Assembly: GCA_018401415.1 (NCBI GenBank)
Contig: JAGYKV010000007.1
Location: 1-49,031, forward strand
From: Candidatus Nanopelagicales bacterium
GTDB lineage: Bacteria; Actinomycetota; Actinomycetes; S36-B12
Length of the DNA: 49,031 nt
Reading direction: 5' to 3'
This document shows positions 16,658 to 24,227 of the stretch, in pieces. The notes beneath the pieces are model-generated. The model was not told where the DNA came from. It saw only the letters and a program-made list of their open reading frames with translations, and did not search any database. The position numbers were made by a program, and so were the translations under genes. Numbering within the stretch: position 1 is the first letter of the stretch; the number at the start of each line of letters is the position of its first letter.

Positions 16658-16681
16658 GACTGTGAGCCACATGTCACAGTC
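16658..16681 (-). promoter_or_regulatory. Stem-loop at the tadC stop, upstream of flp
   Basis: Arms GACTGTGA (16658-16665) and TCACAGTC (16674-16681) are perfect 8-bp complements with an eight-base loop. The proximal arm on the minus strand includes the last codons and TGA of tadC. The element is followed by about 85 bases of untranslated sequence before flp, the only real gap in the operon. It could stabilise the downstream pilin mRNA, attenuate transcription, or mark processing. A following TTT is too short for a confident terminator call. Confidence 0.6.
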
Positions 16682-17405
16682 CCAGAAATTCTGTGGATGC
16701 TGCAAGTGAGGCAACAATGGGAACAACTCCCAATACAAAGAATGCGGGTAGAAAACAGGCGGCCAAAGGGATAACCGCTTTGACTCCGGCCCCCCGGGCT
16801 GCTGTTTCTACTCGACGACGATGCTCACGCCGCAGCTCACGGGATGCCCCCTCGAGAACATCGACAAGACCCGCACCCGACTGATGGGATCGGGCAATAC
16901 TGTGGGCTACTCGTCCTAACACGGGATCGTCTATCCACTCGGACCACGCCTCCCGCGGATCCGCGCCTAAATCCACCGCTGAAACCACGCGCTCAAGAAT
17001 GAGTGCTACGGGACTATCCGACATGGAATCGCGAACAACAACAAGTGAGTCCCGCATGGTGGCACCGGATGCAAGTGCCGCGCAGAGAAGGTCGATCATG
17101 ACGGGTGAATCGCGAGTGAGTGAATCTGCGTACTTCTGTTGTGGCCGGGATTCGCGCGCTTTCCACATGCGCATGAGCCACAGTGCGCAAGCTGCTCCAG
17201 CTAATGCACCAAGAACGCTGAAGAAGGTCCACCCGATCAGTGCTCCACCGACAACACCAAGTGCAATTGTGTTCGCGGGAGACAAGGTGTTGACTTTCAC
17301 TCCGCGCTCCTGAGTAAACCCGATCAAACGGATTCGGTCACGGTAATTGCGTTGGGTGAATAGCCATACCGCCAACCCCGCACACAGTGCACTAATAACA
17401 ATCAC
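16674..17405 (-). CDS. tadC: TadC-like type II/IV secretion inner-membrane protein
   Basis: A 243-residue integral membrane protein with a type II secretion F (GspF/PilC) domain. Two N-terminal membrane segments (about residues 1-15 and 45-80), a cytoplasmic helical domain with the conserved DLLCAALASGATMRDSL and HQSGAGLVDVLEGAS, and a C-terminal pair of hydrophobic segments (PLAACFLPAFFVLGVVPIVASL). It would form the platform for pilin extrusion with TadB. The GTG start at 17405 overlaps the tadB stop as GTGA, which decides it over a longer reading. It is followed by a stem-loop before flp. Confidence 0.86.
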   Translation of the reverse strand: MIVISALCAGLAVWLFTQRNYRDRIRLIGFTQERGVKVNTLSPANTIALGVVGGALIGWTFFSVLGALAGAACALWLMRMWKARESRPQQKYADSLTRDSPVMIDLLCAALASGATMRDSLVVVRDSMSDSPVALILERVVSAVDLGADPREAWSEWIDDPVLGRVAHSIARSHQSGAGLVDVLEGASRELRREHRRRVETAARGAGVKAVIPLAACFLPAFFVLGVVPIVASLAASTEFLGL

Positions 17406-18094
17406 AGCATGCGCTCCACTTTCGCGGCAATTGCAGATGTCCACCACACACCCAAAGCGGTCAGGGAAATTCCCGCCACGAGACTTACCCAGCCAAGGGG
17501 GTGTGAAATCAGCCACGTTAAAGGTTGTGCACCCATGAGGTACCCCAAGGCAATTCCCACAACGGGGAGGAGGGCAAGCATTCGTGCCGTGGCTCGTGGT
17601 CCGGCTAACTCGGCTTCGAGTTGAAATCGGGTCTCTTGTGCTTCTCGTAGTGAATGTGCCAACCGGGACACACTGGTTGCTAAGCCGGACCCTGAATGAC
17701 CACCCACTCGCCAGCAGGCATTCAGTGCAGTGAGTTCAGGAATTTCGCACGAGTCCATCACCAAAGCGGCTGGGATATCACCGTGGTGCATTGCCGCCGC
17801 GTGCGTGTGCGGCCATACCGGTGGCGATCCACCGGAGATGGCTAAAGCCTGTGCGGGGGTGGTTCCGGCCCGCAACTCTGCTGCCAACGCACCAATTGCC
17901 GCGATGGTGTCTTCTCTGCGAGATCGAGCAAGTGCCGACTCCCCGCGCAGCCGAGTGAGAAGTGAACGTACTCTGTCCGCGATTGGGGGAATCGCCGTAG
18001 CTGAGGAGTTCAGGTTGTGGACTCGGGTTGCGCTGGCAAGGGGGATCAGCAGCCACGTTGCAATAAAAGCCGCGAGAACCGACAGGTAAATCAC
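17402..18094 (-). CDS. tadB: TadB-like type II/IV secretion inner-membrane protein
   Basis: A 230-residue membrane protein with an N-terminal hydrophobic segment, a cytoplasmic GspF-type helical domain (AAELRAGTTPAQALAISGG and VGGHSGSGLATSVSRLAHSLREA) and a C-terminal double membrane segment. It pairs with TadC to form the platform around the TadA ATPase. The GTG at 18094 overlaps the tadA stop as GTGA, matching the same junction at tadB-tadC; the longer in-frame ATG at 18136 would overlap tadA by 46 bases and is less likely. The family is short compared with proteobacterial TadB, as is usual for this actinobacterial cluster. Confidence 0.86.
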   Translation of the reverse strand: MIYLSVLAAFIATWLLIPLASATRVHNLNSSATAIPPIADRVRSLLTRLRGESALARSRREDTIAAIGALAAELRAGTTPAQALAISGGSPPVWPHTHAAAMHHGDIPAALVMDSCEIPELTALNACWRVGGHSGSGLATSVSRLAHSLREAQETRFQLEAELAGPRATARMLALLPVVGIALGYLMGAQPLTWLISHPLGWVSLVAGISLTALGVWWTSAIAAKVERML

Positions 18095-19245
18095 GGATTC
18101 CCACCGCGCGATAACCGCCGTTGCAGCTCGACCCAACCCTCACCATGTTCCCACCGTGAGCCATTCCACGTGATGGCTGGGGTTGTGCCGACGTAACCAA
18201 CTTGATTGACAGATGTCACGTGTATTCCGTGCATTATTCGTTGACCCGATGACAATCGCTGGACGTGAATCACGGCGTCCAGCCCCGCCCCCATGAGAGC
18301 ATGCAGTGCGGTTCGATCGAGTCCCGCCGTGAGACCGAGGGCTTCCAACCTCGTGGGAACATGGGTGGGACTGTTTGCGTGCACGGTGCCGCACCCGCCC
18401 TCGTGCCCGGTGTTGAGTGCACTGAGAAGCTCAACGACTTCAGCACCGCGCACTTCGCCCACCACAATTCGGTTGGGGCGCATTCGAAGGGAAGTGCGCA
18501 CCAGATCACGCAGGGTGATGGCACCTGCACCCTCCACATTTGCCAATCTGGATTGCATTCGCACCACATGTGGGTGGCGGGGATTAAGTTCCGCTGAATC
18601 CTCCACAATAACAATTCGGTGATCGGGGGGAACGTGAGCCAACAACGCCCCGAGGACGGTCGTTTTCCCCGAACCCGTTCCACCGCTGATCAGAAATGCA
18701 AGTCGACTCTCAATCATGGAGACCAGCAGGTCACGAAGTTCCCTGCTCATGGAACCACTTTCGAGTAGGTGGTCCAGAGTGATTGTGGAGGAACTGGGAA
18801 TTCGAAGTGAAATTGCAGTTCCCGTTGTTGCGATGGGTGCGAGGACACAATGCAAACGAGTGCCATCTGGTAACTGAGCATCCACCATGGGTGCGGCATC
18901 GTCGAGGCGTCTGCCCGCAATGGAGGCGAGTCGCTGTGCGTACTTTCGGACATCGGATTCAGCGGCAAACCGAATTTCCGTGGGTTCAAGACCTTTTCCG
19001 CGATCCCACCACACCGGTTGGGTGCCGTTGACGAGGACATCGGTCACACCGGGTGTTTCAATGAGCGGTTGCAAGAGTCCAGCGCCATTGAATTCACGTT
19101 CAAGTTCAATAACAAGTTGCTGAAGGGCTTCCTCGCTGAGAACAATCCCTTCAGCATTCAATGCTCGCGCAACATGTTCGTGTGTCGCTTGGGTACCTTC
19201 GCGGACCAATCGGTGGCGGACTCGTGCATTCACTGCGGTGTGCAC
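18091..19245 (-). CDS. tadA: TadA-like secretion ATPase (helicase/secretion neighbourhood ATPase)
   Basis: A 384-residue hexameric ATPase of the PulE/VirB11 family powering pilus assembly. It has an N-terminal domain with GVTDVLVNG, then ISGGTGSGKTT (Walker A), the Asp box VIVEDSAELNP, a Walker B/His region RPNRIVVGEVRGAE and GHEGGCGTVHANSP. All catalytic features are present. GTG 19245 lies just after the cpaE stop without a strong Shine-Dalgarno, and the stop overlaps tadB, so cpaE-tadA-tadB-tadC is a tight translationally coupled unit. No outer-membrane secretin is expected in an actinobacterium. Confidence 0.93.
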   Translation of the reverse strand: MHTAVNARVRHRLVREGTQATHEHVARALNAEGIVLSEEALQQLVIELEREFNGAGLLQPLIETPGVTDVLVNGTQPVWWDRGKGLEPTEIRFAAESDVRKYAQRLASIAGRRLDDAAPMVDAQLPDGTRLHCVLAPIATTGTAISLRIPSSSTITLDHLLESGSMSRELRDLLVSMIESRLAFLISGGTGSGKTTVLGALLAHVPPDHRIVIVEDSAELNPRHPHVVRMQSRLANVEGAGAITLRDLVRTSLRMRPNRIVVGEVRGAEVVELLSALNTGHEGGCGTVHANSPTHVPTRLEALGLTAGLDRTALHALMGAGLDAVIHVQRLSSGQRIMHGIHVTSVNQVGYVGTTPAITWNGSRWEHGEGWVELQRRLSRGGNP

Positions 19246-19247
19246 CG

Positions 19248-20336
19248 CTAAGCCGCCTTGAGTCCTTGTTTTCCTTGGGTTACGTCAAGGAGGTGATCAC
19301 ACACTTGTGAATAGGCGGGTGGCATTGGTGGAAATTCCCCTTCATCTGCACGAGTACTCATGGAAGGAATGAATGGAATCTCGCTGAGGTCTTTCTCACC
19401 CAATGCCAACGCAACGTCCGGGACAGAAACGCCCTTGTGACCTGCTGCTACGACACAATGGGTTTTCCCGCCCACCGAGCGAATCCACTCCCGCACACTC
19501 GCACTGGCTGCCACCGAACGCACATGGTTGCGAACAGCAATCACGGAAAGATCCGCCTGCGAAATAAGCAGTTCCGTGGCTGGCGAGAGTCCACGGGGAA
19601 GATCGACAATAACCAGGTCGAACCCCCGCCGCCCTGCGTCCACCACAGCGGCGAGTACTTCCACTTCTGGGATATGAACTCTGGCACGGCCGTGGGAAAG
19701 AAATGACAAACCATTAAATACCGGTAGGGCGTTGACCAATGTTCCCGCTGCAATGCGTCCACTACCGGGATCAATATCGCTCCACCGCGTTCCCTGTTGC
19801 TCCTCCGCTCCGAGGGTGAGGTCTATACCGCCTCCGGTTGGGTCGGTGTCGATCACCAGCACCGAAAGTCCTTGGCTCACCGCCCGCAATCCAAGATTGA
19901 TGGCCAATGTTGATGCACCCGCTCCGCCTGATCCAGGTATCACCGCAATGAGGTGTGCGCGGGTTTCATTTTCCCGGGTGACATCCGCTAGTGCATCTCG
20001 CAACCAGAATTCCGCGGACGGTAGGCCAACAACGTTTACGGCTCCAAGGGTGACCGCACACTTCCACAGTTCGCGCTCCCATGCTGTTGTCTCGGGACTC
20101 GGCTCGCGTTCACAATGCACAATGGCAATGCCGCTGCGCCGTGGCAATCGAGCTTCACTGCATTCGTCGGCCAAGTCATCTCCCACGAGTATGTACCGAT
20201 AAGTACTCCAATCCACGTGCACCAAGAAGGGGTTGCCACTGCACTGCAGTGAGACCCCGAGTGAATTGGTGACTCGCTCAACCTGGTGAACCAGATTGGA
20301 ATTTTGGGTGAGGAGAAGGACTTCACATGGTTTCAT
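19248..20336 (-). CDS. CpaE-like/Ssd MinD-family ATPase of the Tad cluster
   Basis: A 362-residue protein with an N-terminal receiver-like domain (about 1-110) without clear phosphorylation residues, then a ParA/MinD-type ATPase domain with the deviant Walker A GSGGAGASTLAINL (about 140-153), VLVIDTDPTGGG and IVDLPRGLSP. CpaE homologues position the Tad machinery; the mycobacterial homologue is called Ssd, a septum-site-determining-like protein. It is the first gene of the Tad operon. Start choice is uncertain: ATG 20336, ATG 20342 and TTG 20354 are in frame and none has a good Shine-Dalgarno. The gene is divergent from the HAD phosphatase. Confidence 0.88.
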   Translation of the reverse strand: MKPCEVLLLTQNSNLVHQVERVTNSLGVSLQCSGNPFLVHVDWSTYRYILVGDDLADECSEARLPRRSGIAIVHCEREPSPETTAWERELWKCAVTLGAVNVVGLPSAEFWLRDALADVTRENETRAHLIAVIPGSGGAGASTLAINLGLRAVSQGLSVLVIDTDPTGGGIDLTLGAEEQQGTRWSDIDPGSGRIAAGTLVNALPVFNGLSFLSHGRARVHIPEVEVLAAVVDAGRRGFDLVIVDLPRGLSPATELLISQADLSVIAVRNHVRSVAASASVREWIRSVGGKTHCVVAAGHKGVSVPDVALALGEKDLSEIPFIPSMSTRADEGEFPPMPPAYSQVCDHLLDVTQGKQGLKAA

Positions 20337-20416
20337 CAACATGAACAAAGCCAAATGGATAAAGACACATCTGCATAACCCCTGAGTTGGGCCTGTGGAA
20401 AACCGCTGCCATGGTC

Positions 20417-20422
20417 TACCGT
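20417..20422 (+). promoter_or_regulatory. -10 element, leaderless HAD phosphatase gene
   Basis: TACCGT ends six bases before ATG 20429, placing the expected transcription start at or next to the A of the start codon. No Shine-Dalgarno is visible. No good -35 is seen. Confidence 0.5.
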
Positions 20423-20428
20423 GGTGAC

Positions 20429-21214
20429 ATGGCTATTGCCGCATTCTTCGATCTGGATAAGACCATCTTGGCCAAATCCAGCTCATTCGTGTTCGCCAAA
20501 CCTTTCTACAAAGAAGGGCTCATTGGCCGCACAGATGTCCTGCGTAGTGCTTATGCACAATTCATGTTTCTCACTTCAGGTGCCGACCATGATCAAATGG
20601 AATCAATGCGCAAGTACATGTCTGAACTCGTCAACGGTTGGGAAGTCGCCAAGGTGCAAGCAATTGTCAGTGAGACCCTGGACACCATTGTGGATCCTTT
20701 GGTGTATCAAGAAGCAGTTGATCTGATTGCCATGCACAAGGATCAGGGCCACGACATTATTGTGATTTCATCTTCTGGCACCGACGTTGTTGAACCCATT
20801 GCGGCTCGACTCGGGGCAGATATCGCAATCGGAACCCAGGTTGAAATCATCGATGGTCATTACACGGGTGAAATTACTTTCTATGCCTATGGTGAGGGCA
20901 AAGCTGACGCCATGCTCTTACTCGCACAGGAACATGGATACAACTTGAGTGAATGCTTTGCATACTCTGACTCCCACACCGATGCACCCATGCTCCAATC
21001 GGTGGGTTACCCATCTGCCGTCAACCCGGACAACGAACTCCGAGAACTCGCCAAGGAAAATGATTGGCCAATCCTTGACTTTGCCAAACCTGTTTCCATG
21101 CGGGCAAAGACCGAACAGCGCCGTGCCGTCGCTGCTGGAGCGGGTGTTGCGATCGGAGCGGTTGCTCTGGGAGTCACCTGGTACGCCAAGCGCCGCAGCA
21201 GTTTGCGGGCTTAG
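20429..21214 (+). CDS. HAD-IB family phosphatase (SerB-like), membrane-anchored
   Basis: A 261-residue haloacid-dehalogenase-type hydrolase. The nucleophile motif FDLDKTI (DxDxT) is at the N-terminus, a Ser/Thr motif ISSSGTD follows at about residue 115, and the acidic motif YSDSHTDAPML is at about 180. The C-terminus ends in a hydrophobic, glycine/alanine-rich helix (VAAGAGVAIGAVALGVTWY) and basic residues, suggesting membrane tethering. Substrate is unknown; relatives include phosphoserine phosphatase and lipid-phosphate phosphatases. ATG 20429 is favoured by the catalytic motif beginning six residues later and by a leaderless -10. Its stop overlaps the convergent Fic-like gene by four bases. 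Confidence 0.9.
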   Translation: MAIAAFFDLDKTILAKSSSFVFAKPFYKEGLIGRTDVLRSAYAQFMFLTSGADHDQMESMRKYMSELVNGWEVAKVQAIVSETLDTIVDPLVYQEAVDLIAMHKDQGHDIIVISSSGTDVVEPIAARLGADIAIGTQVEIIDGHYTGEITFYAYGEGKADAMLLLAQEHGYNLSECFAYSDSHTDAPMLQSVGYPSAVNPDNELRELAKENDWPILDFAKPVSMRAKTEQRRAVAAGAGVAIGAVALGVTWYAKRRSSLRA

Positions 21215-21996
21215 TCAGCAACAACAACGGCGCGTGCACCTAGACCCACGCACGCGGAAAACCACTCAAAGTATTGGGAAACTCCGTCTGGGGTTTGCTG
21301 GATATATGCCCGAATAGCGGTAACGTAATTCGTTCTGCCAGTCTCGAACATTCCGTTTTCCGGTATGGAAAAATTAGAAGGATCGAGTCCGCGAGCGGCG
21401 AAAACAGTTCTGACTACTGCCCGAGCAACAAGACCTGATCCCCATGTAAATGGACGGAGGCGCATAATTTCCGCGTGCACAAAACCTGCTTCGATAATGG
21501 CGGATGCCTGAGTATTCACGCATTGCCTGGACAGCGACATGAGTAAAACGGGCACTGTCGAATGATCAGGGATGGATCCAATGTGTAGTGGGTCATCGGA
21601 AATATTCACCACCCGCGGGCGACCAAGTTGATCGGGACCTGAGAATTCCTTCGCCACCAATAGATGCAAACCTGTGATTACTTGCAGGGGGGCGGTTAAC
21701 CATGTATCCGCGAGTAATGGCGCCTGAGCGGTGACCGCGATTGTCGCGGACAACACTTTTCCCATGGGCGAATCCTCAACGCCGGCAAGGTCTGCGCCTT
21801 CAAGTGCCGCTGAATCCATGGCGCCGCGTGAAATGGAAGCTTGGGCCACCGGAATGGCATTGGCTCGAATATCACGCCGCCAGAGCAGAGTGTCAATGTC
21901 ATTGCGAGCAGCGAGGGTTGCTTGGGCAACGCGCTCAATCTCGGGGAGATCGCGTAGGGTGAATTTGATCGGTGTTGCGGGAACTGGATTCACCAT
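21211..21996 (-). CDS. Fic-like fold protein with degenerate active site
   Basis: A 261-residue, mostly helical protein resembling the actinobacterial 'oxidoreductase/Fic family' that neighbours this HAD phosphatase. The position of the Fic motif HPFx(D/E)GNGRxxR reads RPFTWGSGLVARAVVR: the catalytic His is Arg, the Asp/Glu is Trp, and NGR is SGL, so AMP transfer is not predicted. An N-terminal SRGAMDSAALEGADLAG segment resembles the inhibitory-helix region of Fic proteins. A -10-like TACCGT is six bases before ATG 21996. Biological role is unknown; calling it Fic-like rests on the motif position and gene context. Confidence 0.7.
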   Translation of the reverse strand: MVNPVPATPIKFTLRDLPEIERVAQATLAARNDIDTLLWRRDIRANAIPVAQASISRGAMDSAALEGADLAGVEDSPMGKVLSATIAVTAQAPLLADTWLTAPLQVITGLHLLVAKEFSGPDQLGRPRVVNISDDPLHIGSIPDHSTVPVLLMSLSRQCVNTQASAIIEAGFVHAEIMRLRPFTWGSGLVARAVVRTVFAARGLDPSNFSIPENGMFETGRTNYVTAIRAYIQQTPDGVSQYFEWFSACVGLGARAVVVAD

Positions 21997-22002
21997 AGGT
22001 CA

Positions 22003-22008
22003 ACGGTA
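22003..22008 (-). promoter_or_regulatory. -10 element, leaderless Fic-like gene
   Basis: On the minus strand TACCGT ends six bases before ATG 21996, with no Shine-Dalgarno in between. This is the same hexamer and spacing as the HAD gene promoter at 20417. Confidence 0.5.
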
Positions 22009-22055
22009 TCGACCCATGTTCCAGTGCTCAGAATGACCGCATTAACTGACCGCTC

Positions 22056-22094
22056 GAATAGACCACATGAATAGACCACATGAATAGACCACAT
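22056..22094. repeat. Three tandem 13-bp repeats upstream of acs
   Basis: The unit GAATAGACCACAT occurs three times without interruption or mismatch at 22056-22068, 22069-22081 and 22082-22094. The array lies in the divergent intergenic region between the Fic-like gene and acs, about 130 bases before the acs start. It could be a regulator binding array or a replication-slippage product. Confidence 0.95.
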
Positions 22095-22224
22095 GAAGTG
22101 GTTGGGAGCGGATCAATAAGGGCAATTGGGGTGATCAATTCGGCAATCCTCTGACATCTGAGCCAAGTTTTTGATTAGGTGGGGCTTTGCACGTCAATGC
22201 ACCACCGGAGGAGGAAAGACGCCC

Positions 22225-24186
22225 ATGTCGGATGAAATCAATGTGACCCTGTCGAATTTGCTACAGGAGGATCGTCAGTTTCCACCCACACCGGCATTCG
22301 CGGCCCAGGCTAATGGGAAAGCAAGTCTCTTTGACCAGGCTGAGCATGATCGTTTAGGTTTTTGGGCGGAGCAGGCTCGCAACCTCGATTGGGAGACCGA
22401 CTTCACCGAAGTATTGGATTGGTCTAATGCACCCTTCGCGAAGTGGTTTGTTGGCGGAAAGCTCAATATCGCCTATAACTGTGTGGACCGGCATGTGCAT
22501 GCAGGACATGGTGATCAGGTGGCCATCCGGTTTGAGGGCGAGCCCGGTGATCGGCGCGATATCACTTACCGCGAGCTCATGGCAGAAGTCAGTCAGGCCG
22601 CTAACGCGCTCACCGAGTTAGGTGTTGTTGCCGGTGATCGTGTTGCCATTTATCTGCCCATGATTCCCGAGGCAACTATTGCCATGCTCGCCTGCGCTCG
22701 TATTGGCGCAATTCACTCTGTTGTATTTGCCGGGTTTAGTGCAGAGGCATTACGCAGTCGGATTGAAGATGCTAATGCAAAACTGGTTATCACCGCTGAC
22801 GGACAAAATCGTCGCGGATCTGCCATGGATCTCAAGAGTGCTGTAGATGAAGCTGTCGATGCAAGCCCAAGTGTTGAGAATGTATTGGTCGTCAAACGAA
22901 CGGGCACCGATGTCACCTGGCATGACCGTGATGTTTGGTGGCATGATTTGGTGGGCCGACAGTCAATCGACCACACTCCCGAAGCCTTCGACGCCGAAAC
23001 TCCGCTCTTTATTTTGTATACGTCCGGCACAACCGGTAAACCAAAAGGAATCCTGCATACCTCGGGCGGATACCTCACCCAGGCCTCCTACACCCACAAA
23101 ATGGTGTTCGATCTCAAACCCGAAACGGATGTGTACTGGTGCACCGCTGACGTTGGCTGGGTCACCGGACATTCGTATATTGTGTATGGACCCCTGGCTA
23201 ATCGCGTTACACAGGTGATCTACGAAGGTACCCCCGATACTCCCAATAAGGACCGTTGGTGGGACATTATTGAACGACACGGCGTCACCCTGTTGTACAC
23301 GGCTCCCACCGCGATTCGCACGTTCATGAAGTGGGGTGATCATCTCCCCCAATCCCATGATCTGAGTTCCTTGCGACTTCTTGGTTCCGTGGGTGAACCC
23401 ATTAATCCCGAAGCCTGGATGTGGTACCGCGAAGTGATCGGCGGTAATCGCTGTCCGATTGTGGACACCTGGTGGCAGACGGAAACGGGAGCCATGATGA
23501 TCGCGCCACTTCCGGGGGTAGCAGCATGTAAACCTGGCTCTGCCATGCGTGCACTGCCGGGTATTGGAATGGCGGTGGTGGACCAAGAGGGAACACCTTT
23601 GGGTAATGGCAGCGGCGGTTTTCTGGTGTTGACGCAACCGTGGCCGTCCATGTTGAGGGGCATCTGGGGGGATAACCAGCGGTACGTGGACACCTACTGG
23701 TCTCGCTGGCCGCAGTACTACTTCGCCGGCGATGGCGCAAAGTTGGACAACGATGGCGCGCTTTGGTTACTAGGGCGAGTTGACGATGTCATGAACGTTT
23801 CCGGTCACCGAATATCCACCACCGAAGTGGAATCAGCTTTGGTATCGCACCCAGAGGTAGCGGAGGCCGCGGTTGTTGGTGCAAGTGATCCCACGACGGG
23901 GCAGGGAATCGTGGCTTTTGTCATTCTTCGCGGCAGCACAGAAGACGCAGGTGAGTTGATCAAAGAACTACGTAACCATGTGGCACGTGAAATTGGGCCA
24001 ATTGCAAAACCTCGACAGGTCATGATTGTTCAGGAGTTACCTAAAACCCGTTCCGGTAAAATTCTGCGTCGGCTACTGCAAGACGTCGCTGAGCATCGCG
24101 ATGTCGGAGACTCAACCACATTGGCCGATCCCGCAGTCATGAAATTGATCTCTGAAGGACTTGCATCTTCTTCGAGTGACGATTAA
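22225..24186 (+). CDS. acs: Acetyl-CoA synthetase (AMP-forming)
   Basis: A 653-residue ANL-superfamily enzyme: acetate + ATP + CoA gives acetyl-CoA + AMP + PPi. Motifs in order are the P-loop-like YTSGTTGKPKG (about residue 270), VTGHSYIVYGPL, TWWQTETG (about 420), the hinge LLGRVDDVMNVSGHR and the C-terminal catalytic lysine in KTRSGKILRR, the site that lysine acetylation inactivates in other bacteria. Length matches family norms. ATG 22225 follows GGAGGAGG (22207-22214), which decides the start. A 13-bp tandem repeat upstream may be regulatory. PPi released here can feed the membrane pyrophosphatase encoded earlier. Confidence 0.96.
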   Translation: MSDEINVTLSNLLQEDRQFPPTPAFAAQANGKASLFDQAEHDRLGFWAEQARNLDWETDFTEVLDWSNAPFAKWFVGGKLNIAYNCVDRHVHAGHGDQVAIRFEGEPGDRRDITYRELMAEVSQAANALTELGVVAGDRVAIYLPMIPEATIAMLACARIGAIHSVVFAGFSAEALRSRIEDANAKLVITADGQNRRGSAMDLKSAVDEAVDASPSVENVLVVKRTGTDVTWHDRDVWWHDLVGRQSIDHTPEAFDAETPLFILYTSGTTGKPKGILHTSGGYLTQASYTHKMVFDLKPETDVYWCTADVGWVTGHSYIVYGPLANRVTQVIYEGTPDTPNKDRWWDIIERHGVTLLYTAPTAIRTFMKWGDHLPQSHDLSSLRLLGSVGEPINPEAWMWYREVIGGNRCPIVDTWWQTETGAMMIAPLPGVAACKPGSAMRALPGIGMAVVDQEGTPLGNGSGGFLVLTQPWPSMLRGIWGDNQRYVDTYWSRWPQYYFAGDGAKLDNDGALWLLGRVDDVMNVSGHRISTTEVESALVSHPEVAEAAVVGASDPTTGQGIVAFVILRGSTEDAGELIKELRNHVAREIGPIAKPRQVMIVQELPKTRSGKILRRLLQDVAEHRDVGDSTTLADPAVMKLISEGLASSSSDD

Positions 24187-24215
24187 CGGCTGGATCACGG
24201 CTTAATATTCTTGGG

Positions 24216-24221
24216 TAGACT
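24216..24221 (+). promoter_or_regulatory. -10 element, leaderless nhaA
   Basis: TAGACT ends six bases before ATG 24228, in the 41-base gap after acs, and no Shine-Dalgarno is seen. It suggests that nhaA has its own promoter rather than relying on acs read-through. Confidence 0.5.
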
Positions 24222-24227
24222 GTTGGC

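Noticed and set aside
16658..16681. TGTGA and TCACA half-sites suggesting a Crp box
   Set aside because: The half-sites are separated by eight bases instead of six and overlap the tadC stop; an RNA stem-loop fits better.
22963..23637. Long open frame antisense to acs
   Set aside because: It mirrors a highly conserved coding gene and has no ribosome site or recognisable motif.
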